NCBI GenBank assembly: GCA_963778165.1
Contig: CAVZTE010000006.1
Coordinates: 165,501 to 229,500 of the forward strand
Source of the DNA: Bog-756 sp963778165
Lineage (GTDB): Bacteria > Actinomycetota > Acidimicrobiia > Acidimicrobiales > RAAP-2
Length of the DNA: 64,000 bases
Reading direction: 5' to 3'
Below the pieces are notes generated by a model. The model had not been told where the DNA came from, did not search any database, and saw only the letters and a list, made by a program, of their open reading frames with translations. The position numbers and the translations under genes are program-made. This document shows positions 17,966-26,257 of the stretch, in pieces. Each line of letters begins with the position of its first letter. The stretch's first letter is position 1.

Positions 17966-18649
17966 GTGAGCATGTTGGACGCGAAGTCTGAACTGGCACA
18001 GTTGCGCGACGAGATGAATGAGCGGTCGAACGCCTTCGAGACGCAGCCGCCGAGTGCCGTCATCAAATGGGCCGTGGAACGGTTCGGGGGAAAGCTGGCC
18101 ATGGCCTCGTCCTTTCAGGAGGCCGTGCTCATCGATCTGGCCGTCCAGATCGACCCTCAGGTCGAGGTCATCTTCCTCGACACTCTGGCCCACTTCCCCG
18201 AGACGCTGGAGTACGTGGAGGTCATCCGGGACCGTTACGACCTCAACCTCACCGTGACCAAGCCGGTGGAAGAGGCCGAGCAGTGGCCCTGCGGCACCGC
18301 CCAGTGCTGCGAGTTCCGCAAGGTCCGTCCGCTCAAGCAGGCCCTGGAGGGCAAAGAGGCGTGGATGACCGGTCTCAAGCGGGTTGACGCCTGGACCCGT
18401 CGGGCGGCCCCGATCGTGTCCTTCGACGACAACTGGGGCCTGGTCAAGATCAACCCCTTGGCCACGTGGACCGAGCATGACATCGCCGGGTACAGCGCCG
18501 ATCACGGGATCCCCACCCACCCGTTGCTGGCCCAGGGCTACCTGTCCATCGGTTGCGCCCCGACCACACGGCCGGTGCATGACGGCGAGGACCCACGCGC
18601 CGGGCGCTGGTCCGACTCGGACAAAGTCGAGTGCGGGCTGCACCTGTGA
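17966..18649 (+). CDS. cysH: Phosphoadenosine/adenosine phosphosulfate reductase with an incomplete Fe-S cysteine set
   Basis: 227 residues from GTG 17966, chosen because GAGAGGG lies 8 bases upstream; GTG 17960 and ATG 17972 are alternatives. Reduces activated sulfate to sulfite with thioredoxin. PP-loop region MASSFQEAVLIDL, catalytic ECGLH (Cys223). APS reductases bind [4Fe-4S] through Cys-Cys and Cys-x-x-Cys; here Cys114-Cys115 (QCCEFRKVRPL) are present but the second pair reads SIGCAPTTRPV, Cys197 with Thr200 in place of the last cysteine. PAPS reductases lack all four, so this protein is intermediate. The stop is one base before the sulfite reductase ATG. Confidence 0.92.
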   Translation: MSMLDAKSELAQLRDEMNERSNAFETQPPSAVIKWAVERFGGKLAMASSFQEAVLIDLAVQIDPQVEVIFLDTLAHFPETLEYVEVIRDRYDLNLTVTKPVEEAEQWPCGTAQCCEFRKVRPLKQALEGKEAWMTGLKRVDAWTRRAAPIVSFDDNWGLVKINPLATWTEHDIAGYSADHGIPTHPLLAQGYLSIGCAPTTRPVHDGEDPRAGRWSDSDKVECGLHL

Positions 18650-18650
18650 C

Positions 18651-20444
18651 ATGACCAAGGATCGTGACGAGCTGTACGGGCTCCACCTCCGTGGGACCGA
18701 CCGCCCGATGCCGTTCGTCAATCCCTACCGGACCAAGGGCGAGCTCAACGACATCGAGCAGTGGAAACTGGAACGCCATCCGTTGGAGATTGCCGATGCC
18801 ATCATCGACACCTACTCCAAGGAGGGGCCGGCCGGAATCGCCAAGGTTCCCGGTGAGGTCGAGCGCCTGAAGTGGGCGGGCATCTACCCCCAGAAGCAGG
18901 GTGGGGACGCCTTCATGATGCGCATCAAGATCCCCGGTGGCTACCTGACGGCGCCGCAGATCCGGGAGATCGGCGTGGCGGCCGATGCCTTCGGGGAGGG
19001 CCCCGACGGCACCGAGAGCCGGATGTTCGGGTCCCGCTATGCCGATCTGACCACCCGACAGACGGTCCAGATCCACTGGCTGCGCATCGAGGACATCCCC
19101 CGCATCTGGCGGCGGTTCGCCGCCGTGGGCCTCACCACCGTGCAGGCCTGTGGGGACTCGGCCCGCAACGTCTCGTGCTGCCCGGTGTCGGGAGTGGACG
19201 CCCACGAGGCCTTTGACGCCCGCCCGGTGGCCGTGGCGGTCTCGGAGTTCTTCACCGGCAACCGGGAGTACGCCAATCTGCCCCGCAAGTTCAAGATCTC
19301 GGTGACCGGCTGCGTGGAGGACTGCGCCCAGGCCGAGATCAACGACATCGGCCTGTGGCCGGCCCGGGCGGACGACGGCACGCTGGGCTTCAACCTGCTG
19401 GCCGGGGGAGGGCTGTCGGACGGGGAGCGGATGGCCTCGGACATCGACGTCTTCGTCCGGCAGGACCAGGCCGTCGAGGTCACCCGGGCCATCGCCCAGC
19501 TCTTCGGCGAGCTCGGCAACCGCGAGAACCGGGGCCTGGCCCGTATGCGCTACCTGGTCCAGGAGCTGGGGGCCGAAGGGTTCCGCGAGCAGCTGGCGGC
19601 CCGGGCCCGCTTCGAGTTGGTGCCCGCGGGCGAAGCGCTGACCCGCCGGTACCGGGGCGATCACGTCGGGGTCCACCCTCAAAAGGAGGACGGGCTGTTC
19701 TACGTGGGCTGCTCGGTCCCGGTGGGCCGGATGAACGGACTGGAGCTGGTGGAGGCGGCCCGGCTGGCCGAGACCTACGGCGACGGCACCGTCCGCATCG
19801 GCACCGATCAGAACATCACCTTCACCGGTGTGCCCGAGGAGCGGATCGACACCATGCTCTCCGAGGACCTCCTGCAGAAGTACTCCCCCTATCCGGGGCC
19901 GTTCTCCCGCGGCGTGGTGGCCTGCACCGGATCCGAGTTCTGCCGCTACGCCATCACCGAGACCAAGGAGCGGGCGGTCAAGTGGGCCCGCTTCCTCGAT
20001 GACCAACTGGCCGGGGAGCCGGTAGGTGCTGTTCCCGTCCCCTTCGGTCGCTCCGGGCCCAAGGAGGACGCCGGGGTCATCCGCATGCACTTCTCGGGGT
20101 GCTCGGCCAGCTGTGCCCAGCCTCAGATCGCCGACATCGGATTCCGCGGCGAGGTGGCCCACGTGGGCAACCACCTGGCCGAGGCGGTCGACATCGGCAT
20201 GGGTGGCTCGCTCGGAGCCGACGCCGGCTTCATCGACTGGATCGAGCACGCCCGACCGGTCAACGACGTACCCGACGCCCTGTTGCGGGTGGTCCGGCGC
20301 TACCAGGAGGAGCGGCGGGAGGACGAGCCGTTCTACAACTGGGCCCGCCGTACTCCCAACGACGACCTGCGGCTGACCCTGGCCGAGGAGGGGACCGGCA
20401 CGCCGACCCCGGCGGCCGCGGTCCCGGCGGAGCCGGTCGGATGA
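18651..20444 (+). CDS. Sirohaem [4Fe-4S] sulfite (or nitrite) reductase, ferredoxin type
   Basis: 597 residues. Six-electron reduction of sulfite to sulfide (or nitrite to ammonia). The two-fold repeated architecture is clear: RQTVQIHWLRIEDIPRIW and ACGDSARNVSCCPVSGVD in the first half, IGTDQNITFTGVPEERI in the second. The cofactor cysteines are Cys425 and Cys431 (ACTGSEFC) with Cys484 and Cys488 (SGCSASC). Context with cysH and a sirohaem gene favours sulfite over nitrite. ATG 18651 directly follows the cysH stop; the frame is open further upstream but only as cysH shadow. The stop overlaps the next gene as ATGA, so the FrhB-like protein is translationally coupled and may be the electron donor. 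Confidence 0.95.
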   Translation: MTKDRDELYGLHLRGTDRPMPFVNPYRTKGELNDIEQWKLERHPLEIADAIIDTYSKEGPAGIAKVPGEVERLKWAGIYPQKQGGDAFMMRIKIPGGYLTAPQIREIGVAADAFGEGPDGTESRMFGSRYADLTTRQTVQIHWLRIEDIPRIWRRFAAVGLTTVQACGDSARNVSCCPVSGVDAHEAFDARPVAVAVSEFFTGNREYANLPRKFKISVTGCVEDCAQAEINDIGLWPARADDGTLGFNLLAGGGLSDGERMASDIDVFVRQDQAVEVTRAIAQLFGELGNRENRGLARMRYLVQELGAEGFREQLAARARFELVPAGEALTRRYRGDHVGVHPQKEDGLFYVGCSVPVGRMNGLELVEAARLAETYGDGTVRIGTDQNITFTGVPEERIDTMLSEDLLQKYSPYPGPFSRGVVACTGSEFCRYAITETKERAVKWARFLDDQLAGEPVGAVPVPFGRSGPKEDAGVIRMHFSGCSASCAQPQIADIGFRGEVAHVGNHLAEAVDIGMGGSLGADAGFIDWIEHARPVNDVPDALLRVVRRYQEERREDEPFYNWARRTPNDDLRLTLAEEGTGTPTPAAAVPAEPVG

Positions 20445-21721
20445 AGGCCTACCGGATCCGGGAGGAGATGAACGGCATCGCCGAGCCTCCCGGAAAGACG
20501 TGGTTCTGGGAGCTGCAGGCCGGGGTCATCGATGCCGGTCGCTGCATCCAGTGCGGCACGTGCGTGGCGGCCTGCCCCTCCAACTCGATCGGCATCGACG
20601 AGGACACAGACCTTCCCGAGCTGGTCAAGATGTGCACCGGCTGTTCGCTGTGCTGGGACTTCTGCCCTCGGGGCGGGTTGCGCTACGAGGCCCTGTGGCC
20701 GCCGTCGACCGTCACCGGTGACTCGAGCGATGAGCAGTTCCCCGACGGCGGGGCCGTGGTGCGGGCGGACTCCTCGGACAACTACTGGAAGATCACCGGA
20801 GGTCCCCCCGGGGACGGGCTGGGCGCAGTGATGGATTCGTACGCGGTTCGGGCCGGTGCCCGCTCGGACGAGGTCCAGGACGGGGGCGTGGTCACCGCCC
20901 TGCTGATCGCCGCTCTGGCCGGCGGGGAGATCGACGGCGCTCTGGTGACCCGGCCCAGTGACGACCCCGACGAGCCTTGGAAGGGGGTGGCCCACCTGGC
21001 CACCACGGCCAAGGAGATCATCGACTCGGCCGGCAGCTACTACAACCAGACCATGGCTCTGGCCGAGCTGGACCTCTCCCGCTACGACCTACCCCCCAAG
21101 CCGCGGATCGCCGTGGTGGGCACCCCGTGTGAGATCCAGGGGATACGGGCCATGCAGTCGAGGCGGTGGCCCACCGGGGCCCACAGGATCGACTCCGTGG
21201 TCCTGACCATCGCCTTGTTGTGCACCAAGAGCTTCGACTACCAGGGCCTCATGCTCCAGTTGCTGCAGGAGGACCGGGGCATCGACATCGAGCGGGTGAG
21301 CAAGGTCGACGTCATCAGGGGCCGGATGATCGTGGAGTACCGCGACGGGGAGCTGGCCGTCGACGAGCCCATCAAGAACTTCCACGGTGCCGCGCTGAAG
21401 GGCTGTGACGAGTGCGCCGACTTCCTGGGTCGCAGCGCCGACCTCTCGGTGGGCAGCGTCGGCGCCATGGACGGGTGGAGCAGCGTGCTGGTCCGGACCG
21501 AACGGGGCAAGCGGGCCCTGGACAATGCCCGTGGCCGGCTCGACTTCCGGGAGCTCGACAATCCCGCCGCCCTGGTCAAGTTGGACTCGTTCGACAAGCG
21601 CATCGCCTTCGACAGCTTGCGCCGCGAGTTCGACCCCGACGCTCCGCTCTTCATCGACTACGCCGATCACGTGAAGGCTTACGAGGACAGCGACCGGGCC
21701 CCGGTGGTCCAGGACCGCTGA
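20441..21721 (+). CDS. FrhB/FpoF-family F420-type oxidoreductase with 2[4Fe-4S] ferredoxin domain
   Basis: 426 residues. The N-terminal ferredoxin domain has two complete CxxCxxCxxxCP sets: Cys35, 38, 41, 45 and Cys65, 68, 71, 75. It is followed by the FrhB N- and C-terminal domains: SDEVQDGGVVTALLIAAL, VVGTPCEIQGIRAM and GCDECADFLGRSADLSVGSVG. This architecture matches FpoF/FqoF and the F420H2-oxidising half of archaeal Fsr. Family members carry FAD and pass electrons between F420H2 and iron-sulfur partners. Overlap with the sulfite reductase (ATGA, 20441-20444) suggests it feeds that enzyme. A different low-potential donor or a stand-alone F420:ferredoxin oxidoreductase role remain possible. 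Confidence 0.88.
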   Translation: MKAYRIREEMNGIAEPPGKTWFWELQAGVIDAGRCIQCGTCVAACPSNSIGIDEDTDLPELVKMCTGCSLCWDFCPRGGLRYEALWPPSTVTGDSSDEQFPDGGAVVRADSSDNYWKITGGPPGDGLGAVMDSYAVRAGARSDEVQDGGVVTALLIAALAGGEIDGALVTRPSDDPDEPWKGVAHLATTAKEIIDSAGSYYNQTMALAELDLSRYDLPPKPRIAVVGTPCEIQGIRAMQSRRWPTGAHRIDSVVLTIALLCTKSFDYQGLMLQLLQEDRGIDIERVSKVDVIRGRMIVEYRDGELAVDEPIKNFHGAALKGCDECADFLGRSADLSVGSVGAMDGWSSVLVRTERGKRALDNARGRLDFRELDNPAALVKLDSFDKRIAFDSLRREFDPDAPLFIDYADHVKAYEDSDRAPVVQDR

Positions 21722-21895
21722 GCACCGTTTCTGACCGCTGAGCGAGATCCGACCGGCACCTTGGGTGGCCCCCTGAGCGACCTGTGGCGTCCCGCCCCGG
21801 TGTCGGGGGCATGGGGCGGTAAGGGGTTGCACCGGCTCTGAACAGGAAGTTCAGCTGGAGCCTCGGCTCCCAAGGCGTTATGGGGGCGGAATTGT

Positions 21896-21901
21896 TATGG
21901 T
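21896..21901 (+). promoter_or_regulatory. Putative -10 box of leaderless small gene
   Basis: TATGGT in an AT-rich patch, 6 bases before ATG 21908. Supports the small downstream frame as a real gene. Confidence 0.4.
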
Positions 21902-21907
21902 TTTTGT

Positions 21908-22243
21908 ATGAGCATGACGGTGTTCGAAGTGGAGGGTGCTCCCAGGCTGGAGTTGCCCGAAGAACCCGTCGATATCAGGGTGGGCCTGCGGGATGCCTTG
22001 CTGGAGGGCCGTAGCTGGCGGGACGGGTTCAGCGACGAGATCTGCTTCGGTGTCTGGCTGTGGAATATGTGGCGTCCGGCCCTTGAGCCGGGCGGGATGG
22101 GGCGGGAGGAGTTTGTCGACGCCGTCATCGCCGATGGACGAGAGATCTGGTTGTGGCTGCTGGGAGAGCGCCAGTGGTTCCCCTTCATCACGGCCATGGC
22201 CGGCCGGATCATCCGCCGGCTTCCCACCACCGACACTCCGTAG
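21908..22243 (+). CDS. Hypothetical tryptophan-rich small protein
   Basis: 111 residues, not recognised. Acidic N-terminal half (VFEVEGAPRLELPEEPVDIRVGLRDALLEG) and a Trp-rich centre (SDEICFGVWLWNMWRP and REIWLWLLGERQWFPF), ending in a basic IIRRL. No signal peptide or clear membrane helix; probably an all-helical soluble protein. The start fits a leaderless promoter, and third codon positions are G/C-rich as in neighbours. It stands between the sulfur operon and the CMD gene with its own promoter, so its role is unknown. Confidence 0.6.
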   Translation: MSMTVFEVEGAPRLELPEEPVDIRVGLRDALLEGRSWRDGFSDEICFGVWLWNMWRPALEPGGMGREEFVDAVIADGREIWLWLLGERQWFPFITAMAGRIIRRLPTTDTP

Positions 22244-22319
22244 CCGCCACCGTGGGGCGTCCCCGGACCCAACTCGGCCTGTAGCGTCTATCCGGAGAGC
22301 TAGCGAGAGCAGGGAAGCC

Positions 22320-22832
22320 ATGCCGCGCGTCACCGTACCTGTAGAGAAGGACCCGTTGGTCTACGTGTGGACCGAGCTGGCCCCGCCTCTGACCGCGGCC
22401 GCCGGGGCCTACTCCAGCGCGGTGTACGAGCGGTCCTCGCTGTCGCTCCGTGAGTTCGAAGCCGCCCGGACCACCATGGCCCGGATCAACCAGTGCGCCA
22501 TCTGCATGGACTGGCGGACCGCCCGCGACGTGCCGAGCCGGTCCGACAACCCCGATGAGATCCCCGAATCGTTCTACGAGGAGGTCGGGGTACAAGGGAA
22601 CTTGGACGGCCTCAGCGAGCGGGAGCGGCTGAGCGCCGAGTTCGCCGAGCGGTACTCCACCGACCACCTGGGCATGGACAACGCCTTCTGGGACCGCCTC
22701 CACCGTCACTTCAGCGATGACGAACTGGTCGACCTGGCCCTGTGCGTGGGGTCGTGGCTGGCGCTCGGCCGGTTCAACCAGGTCTTCGACATCGACGGGG
22801 CCTGCCGGGTACCGGCACCGGCTTCTTCCTGA
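22320..22832 (+). CDS. Carboxymuconolactone decarboxylase / AhpD-like protein
   Basis: 170 residues. The core RINQCAICMDWRTARD has the CxxC of AhpD-type alkylhydroperoxidase proteins, here without the usual following His (CxxxH). FARYSTDHLG-type and SDDELVDLALCVGSWLALGRFNQVF segments complete the CMD helical fold. Probable thiol-dependent peroxidase or disulfide-linked role; a true decarboxylase is unlikely. ATG 22320 has AGGGAA 6-8 bases upstream. The next gene starts 18 bases downstream and is likely co-transcribed. Confidence 0.82.
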   Translation: MPRVTVPVEKDPLVYVWTELAPPLTAAAGAYSSAVYERSSLSLREFEAARTTMARINQCAICMDWRTARDVPSRSDNPDEIPESFYEEVGVQGNLDGLSERERLSAEFAERYSTDHLGMDNAFWDRLHRHFSDDELVDLALCVGSWLALGRFNQVFDIDGACRVPAPASS

Positions 22833-22850
22833 GCGGCCCGGGTCGACCTG

Positions 22851-23582
22851 ATGGAGAAGGTCATCTTCCTGCTGTGGGGAGACGGCACCGGGCCCGAAGG
22901 CGACTCCCTTCGCCGGCATCTCCTCGGTGAGACCGTCCCCCGCCTGCTGGACGGTGGAGTGCGGGGCCTGAGCGTCAACGTCCACGACAGCGATGCGGAC
23001 CCGGCTCCTTCGCCGGCACCGCCTCCCGAGGGTGAACAGCCCCATGTGGCCGAGGTGTCGGTGTGGCTGGACACCTATGAGCGACGGGCCGACATCGGGG
23101 CGGCCATCGATGCGCTCGGTCACCGATCGGCCGCCTACCTGGTGGTCGAGTCCCTCTACGACGACTACGGGACCACGCCGCACGCCGTGCCGCGCTTCTG
23201 GCCCGACCGGGTCCGGTCACCGGGGGTGCTGACGGTGGCCCTGATCCACCGTCCCCAAGGGCTCGAGTACCGGGAGTGGATCTCGCGTTGGCACGGGACC
23301 CAGTCCCCGGTGTCGGGGGAGCTCCAGCCCCGCACCCGGTACGTACGCAACGAGGTGGTGAGGTCCTTGTCGGACGGGGCCCCGGAGATCGACGGCATCG
23401 TGGAGGAGGGCTGGCCCTCCACCGGGCACGTGGCCGATCCGATGCTGTTCTTCAACGCCACCACCTCCGAGGAGCTCGACGCCAACGTGTCCCGGATGAT
23501 CGCCAGCGTCGACGCCTGTCTCGACCTGGGCCGGCTACGCAGCTCGACCATGAGCGAGTACCTGATCAAGTCGCCCGGCTGA
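22851..23582 (+). CDS. EthD-domain dimeric alpha/beta-barrel protein
   Basis: 243 residues. Two ferredoxin-like halves: an N-terminal one (KVIFLLWGDGTGPEGDSLR ... VAEVSVWLDTYERRADIGAAI) and a C-terminal EthD-like one (VALIHRPQGLEYREWISRWHGTQSPVSG ... NEVVRSL ... DPMLFFNATTSEELDANVSRMIASV). EthD proteins accompany P450 and steroid or ether degradation genes; no catalytic role is certain. A Pro-rich linker (about 50-62) separates strands of the first half. ATG 22851 lies 18 bases after the CMD stop without an obvious ribosome binding site. Confidence 0.75.
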   Translation: MEKVIFLLWGDGTGPEGDSLRRHLLGETVPRLLDGGVRGLSVNVHDSDADPAPSPAPPPEGEQPHVAEVSVWLDTYERRADIGAAIDALGHRSAAYLVVESLYDDYGTTPHAVPRFWPDRVRSPGVLTVALIHRPQGLEYREWISRWHGTQSPVSGELQPRTRYVRNEVVRSLSDGAPEIDGIVEEGWPSTGHVADPMLFFNATTSEELDANVSRMIASVDACLDLGRLRSSTMSEYLIKSPG

Positions 23583-23699
23583 GAGGGGTCCGGGGCCGGC
23601 CTGTTCCGTCAGCCCGGGCGATCACCTACGATCGCGAGTCGGCCCACCAGCGTGGGTGGCACCACCAGCGTGGTTGCACCGTCATCGGAGGAAGTATCC

Positions 23700-24785
<1,086 letters not shown>

Positions 24786-24797
24786 CAGAGAGCAATT

Positions 24798-24813
24798 GGC
24801 CTGTTCAGAGGCC
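24798..24813. terminator. Hairpin between ychF and the integrase relic
   Basis: GGCCT, 6-base loop, AGGCC, flanked by an AT-rich pair (AATT and TAAT). Lies between convergent ends; probably a terminator and also the left edge of the foreign segment. Confidence 0.4.
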
Positions 24814-25458
24814 TAATCGGCCGTAGTAGCCCTCACAGAGTCCTCAAAAATCGGCGTTTTCACGGCCAGCGCCTCGGCGAGCATCGCTTCGGCCGCCTTC
24901 CGAGTCCGGTCCTCGGCGGTCGGCCATAGGTGCGAGTAGGTGTCCAGCGTCGTGGTGGCCCTGGCATGGCCCAACGCCCGCTGCACGGTCACGACGTCGC
25001 AGCCCTGGGCGATCAGGCCAGGGGCGTAGAAGTGGCGGCAGCCGTGCAGCCTCAGGTCAGCGACGCCGGCATTCGCTTTTGTCGCCCGCCACCTTGCGCC
25101 GATCGTGTTTTGGTGCGGCGGGTCGTCGCCCTCGCCGATGAATAGCCATCTTTCGGGATCGTCACCGGGCCGATAGAGCCGTATGTGCTCAGTAAGCATT
25201 TCGACCAGCGCCGGCGCCAGATAGAGGTTCCCGCGCTCGGATCTGCCGCGACACGTTCAGCGTGCGGCGAAGGAAATCGATATCGCCCACCTGGACGCCG
25301 GCCGCCTCACCGAGGCGTATTCCGGCGAAAGCACCTACGATCAGGTCGACAAGTTCCTGAGTTACTACCGAGGGCAGACCTCGAAGCGATGGGGCTACGT
25401 GTACGAGGCGTGGATCAGCAAGGGTCACAACAGGTGGTCCGACGAGCATGCCGACCAC
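24813..25458 (-). pseudogene. Degenerate tyrosine recombinase (phage/ICE integrase)
   Basis: Two fragments in different frames on the minus strand together make most of an integrase catalytic domain. The upstream part (25458 to about 25215) has FAGIRLGEAAGVQVGDIDF, containing the first catalytic Arg, and LNVSRQI. After a frame change the downstream part reads NLYLAPALVEMLTEHIRLYRP, then LHGCRHFYAPGLIAQG (His-x-x-Arg), ALGHA and the DTYSHLW tyrosine. Family members have around 15-20 more residues at the junction, so a small deletion with frame change has occurred near 25200-25220. The N-terminal DNA-binding domain is absent. It is a relic and marks an old integration event. Confidence 0.8.
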
Positions 25459-25810
25459 CGCAGGCAGACTAAGGCCACGCTGGAGGCTCTGCCTGACGGC
25501 GAGTTCCTCGAGGCCGATTATCAGGTGGCCCGAAAGTCGGGTCAGCTTCGGTGCCTATTTTGCGACGGTCCTTGCGACCACGTAGCCAAGGCAAAGGCTG
25601 CAGGGGTCGAGGCCGGTGACCCGCCGAGATACAAGCGTCGCCGATCGTCGCTGGCCGTGGTCGGTCGAGGTCCGATGCCATTGCAGCGCCGTAACACTGG
25701 TCGCCGGCGAGGCCTGGCGCGCTGACGACCCTCTCGTCGAGCTGCGCCCCGATCTGTCCGTCGACAACATCGAGGACGTACCCGGATTCCCGAGGGAGGC
25801 GTCGCGATGA
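25399..25810 (+). CDS. Possible small phage-type gene, unrecognised, perhaps frameshifted
   Basis: Frame 25399-25725 encodes a basic protein with QLRCLFCDGPCDHVAKAKA, a cysteine cluster that could bind metal. Shifting frame near 25660 continues as VRCHCSAVTLVAGEAWRADDPLVELRPDLSVDN to a stop at 25808-25810, which overlaps the next start as ATGA. Part of it runs antisense to the integrase relic, so the 5' end is doubtful. I recognise no family. It could equally be non-coding debris. Confidence 0.25.
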
Positions 25811-26004
25811 AGCTCCTGCGGCGAAGCGAGCCCGCACCCGCTATTACCGTCCGCCGGTCCTGCGGCGGCTGTGCGGACGTCGCAGCGCCACAGGACAGGT
25901 TCTGTCGGCGCTGCGGCATGGTGATCGACCGCAGCACACCGGACACCCCCGACGACGACGGCATATTCGCCGTGTACGGACCGTCACCGGTCCACGGACA
26001 GTAG
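25807..26004 (+). CDS. Small zinc-ribbon protein
   Basis: 65 residues: a basic start, then CGGCADVAAPQDRFCRRCG, two Cys-x-x-Cys knuckles spaced like a zinc ribbon, then an acidic tail. Starts at ATGA overlapping the preceding frame. Typical of small genes in prophage or plasmid remnants; function unknown. The 253 bases after it, up to the next gene end at 26258, hold nothing I can identify. Confidence 0.45.
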   Translation: MKLLRRSEPAPAITVRRSCGGCADVAAPQDRFCRRCGMVIDRSTPDTPDDDGIFAVYGPSPVHGQ

Positions 26005-26257
26005 GAACCTATGCCTACCCCTGCCGTGACACTGGCGCTGGGAATCTTCGGCGTCTTTGAATACTCTCGGCCCAGCCTTGGGACGCTCAGTTATATGCAG
26101 TTCTGCCGACGCTGCTGGCCTCGCCTCGCCGCAGGATCGCTTCTGACGAGGGCATCTTCTGACGAGGACACTGTAGATGCGTCATCAACCGCACCGGCAC
26201 CGATGCCGAAACACCGCAGCCAACCGCCATTCGCAATTCTTTCGGGCCGGCACTGGC

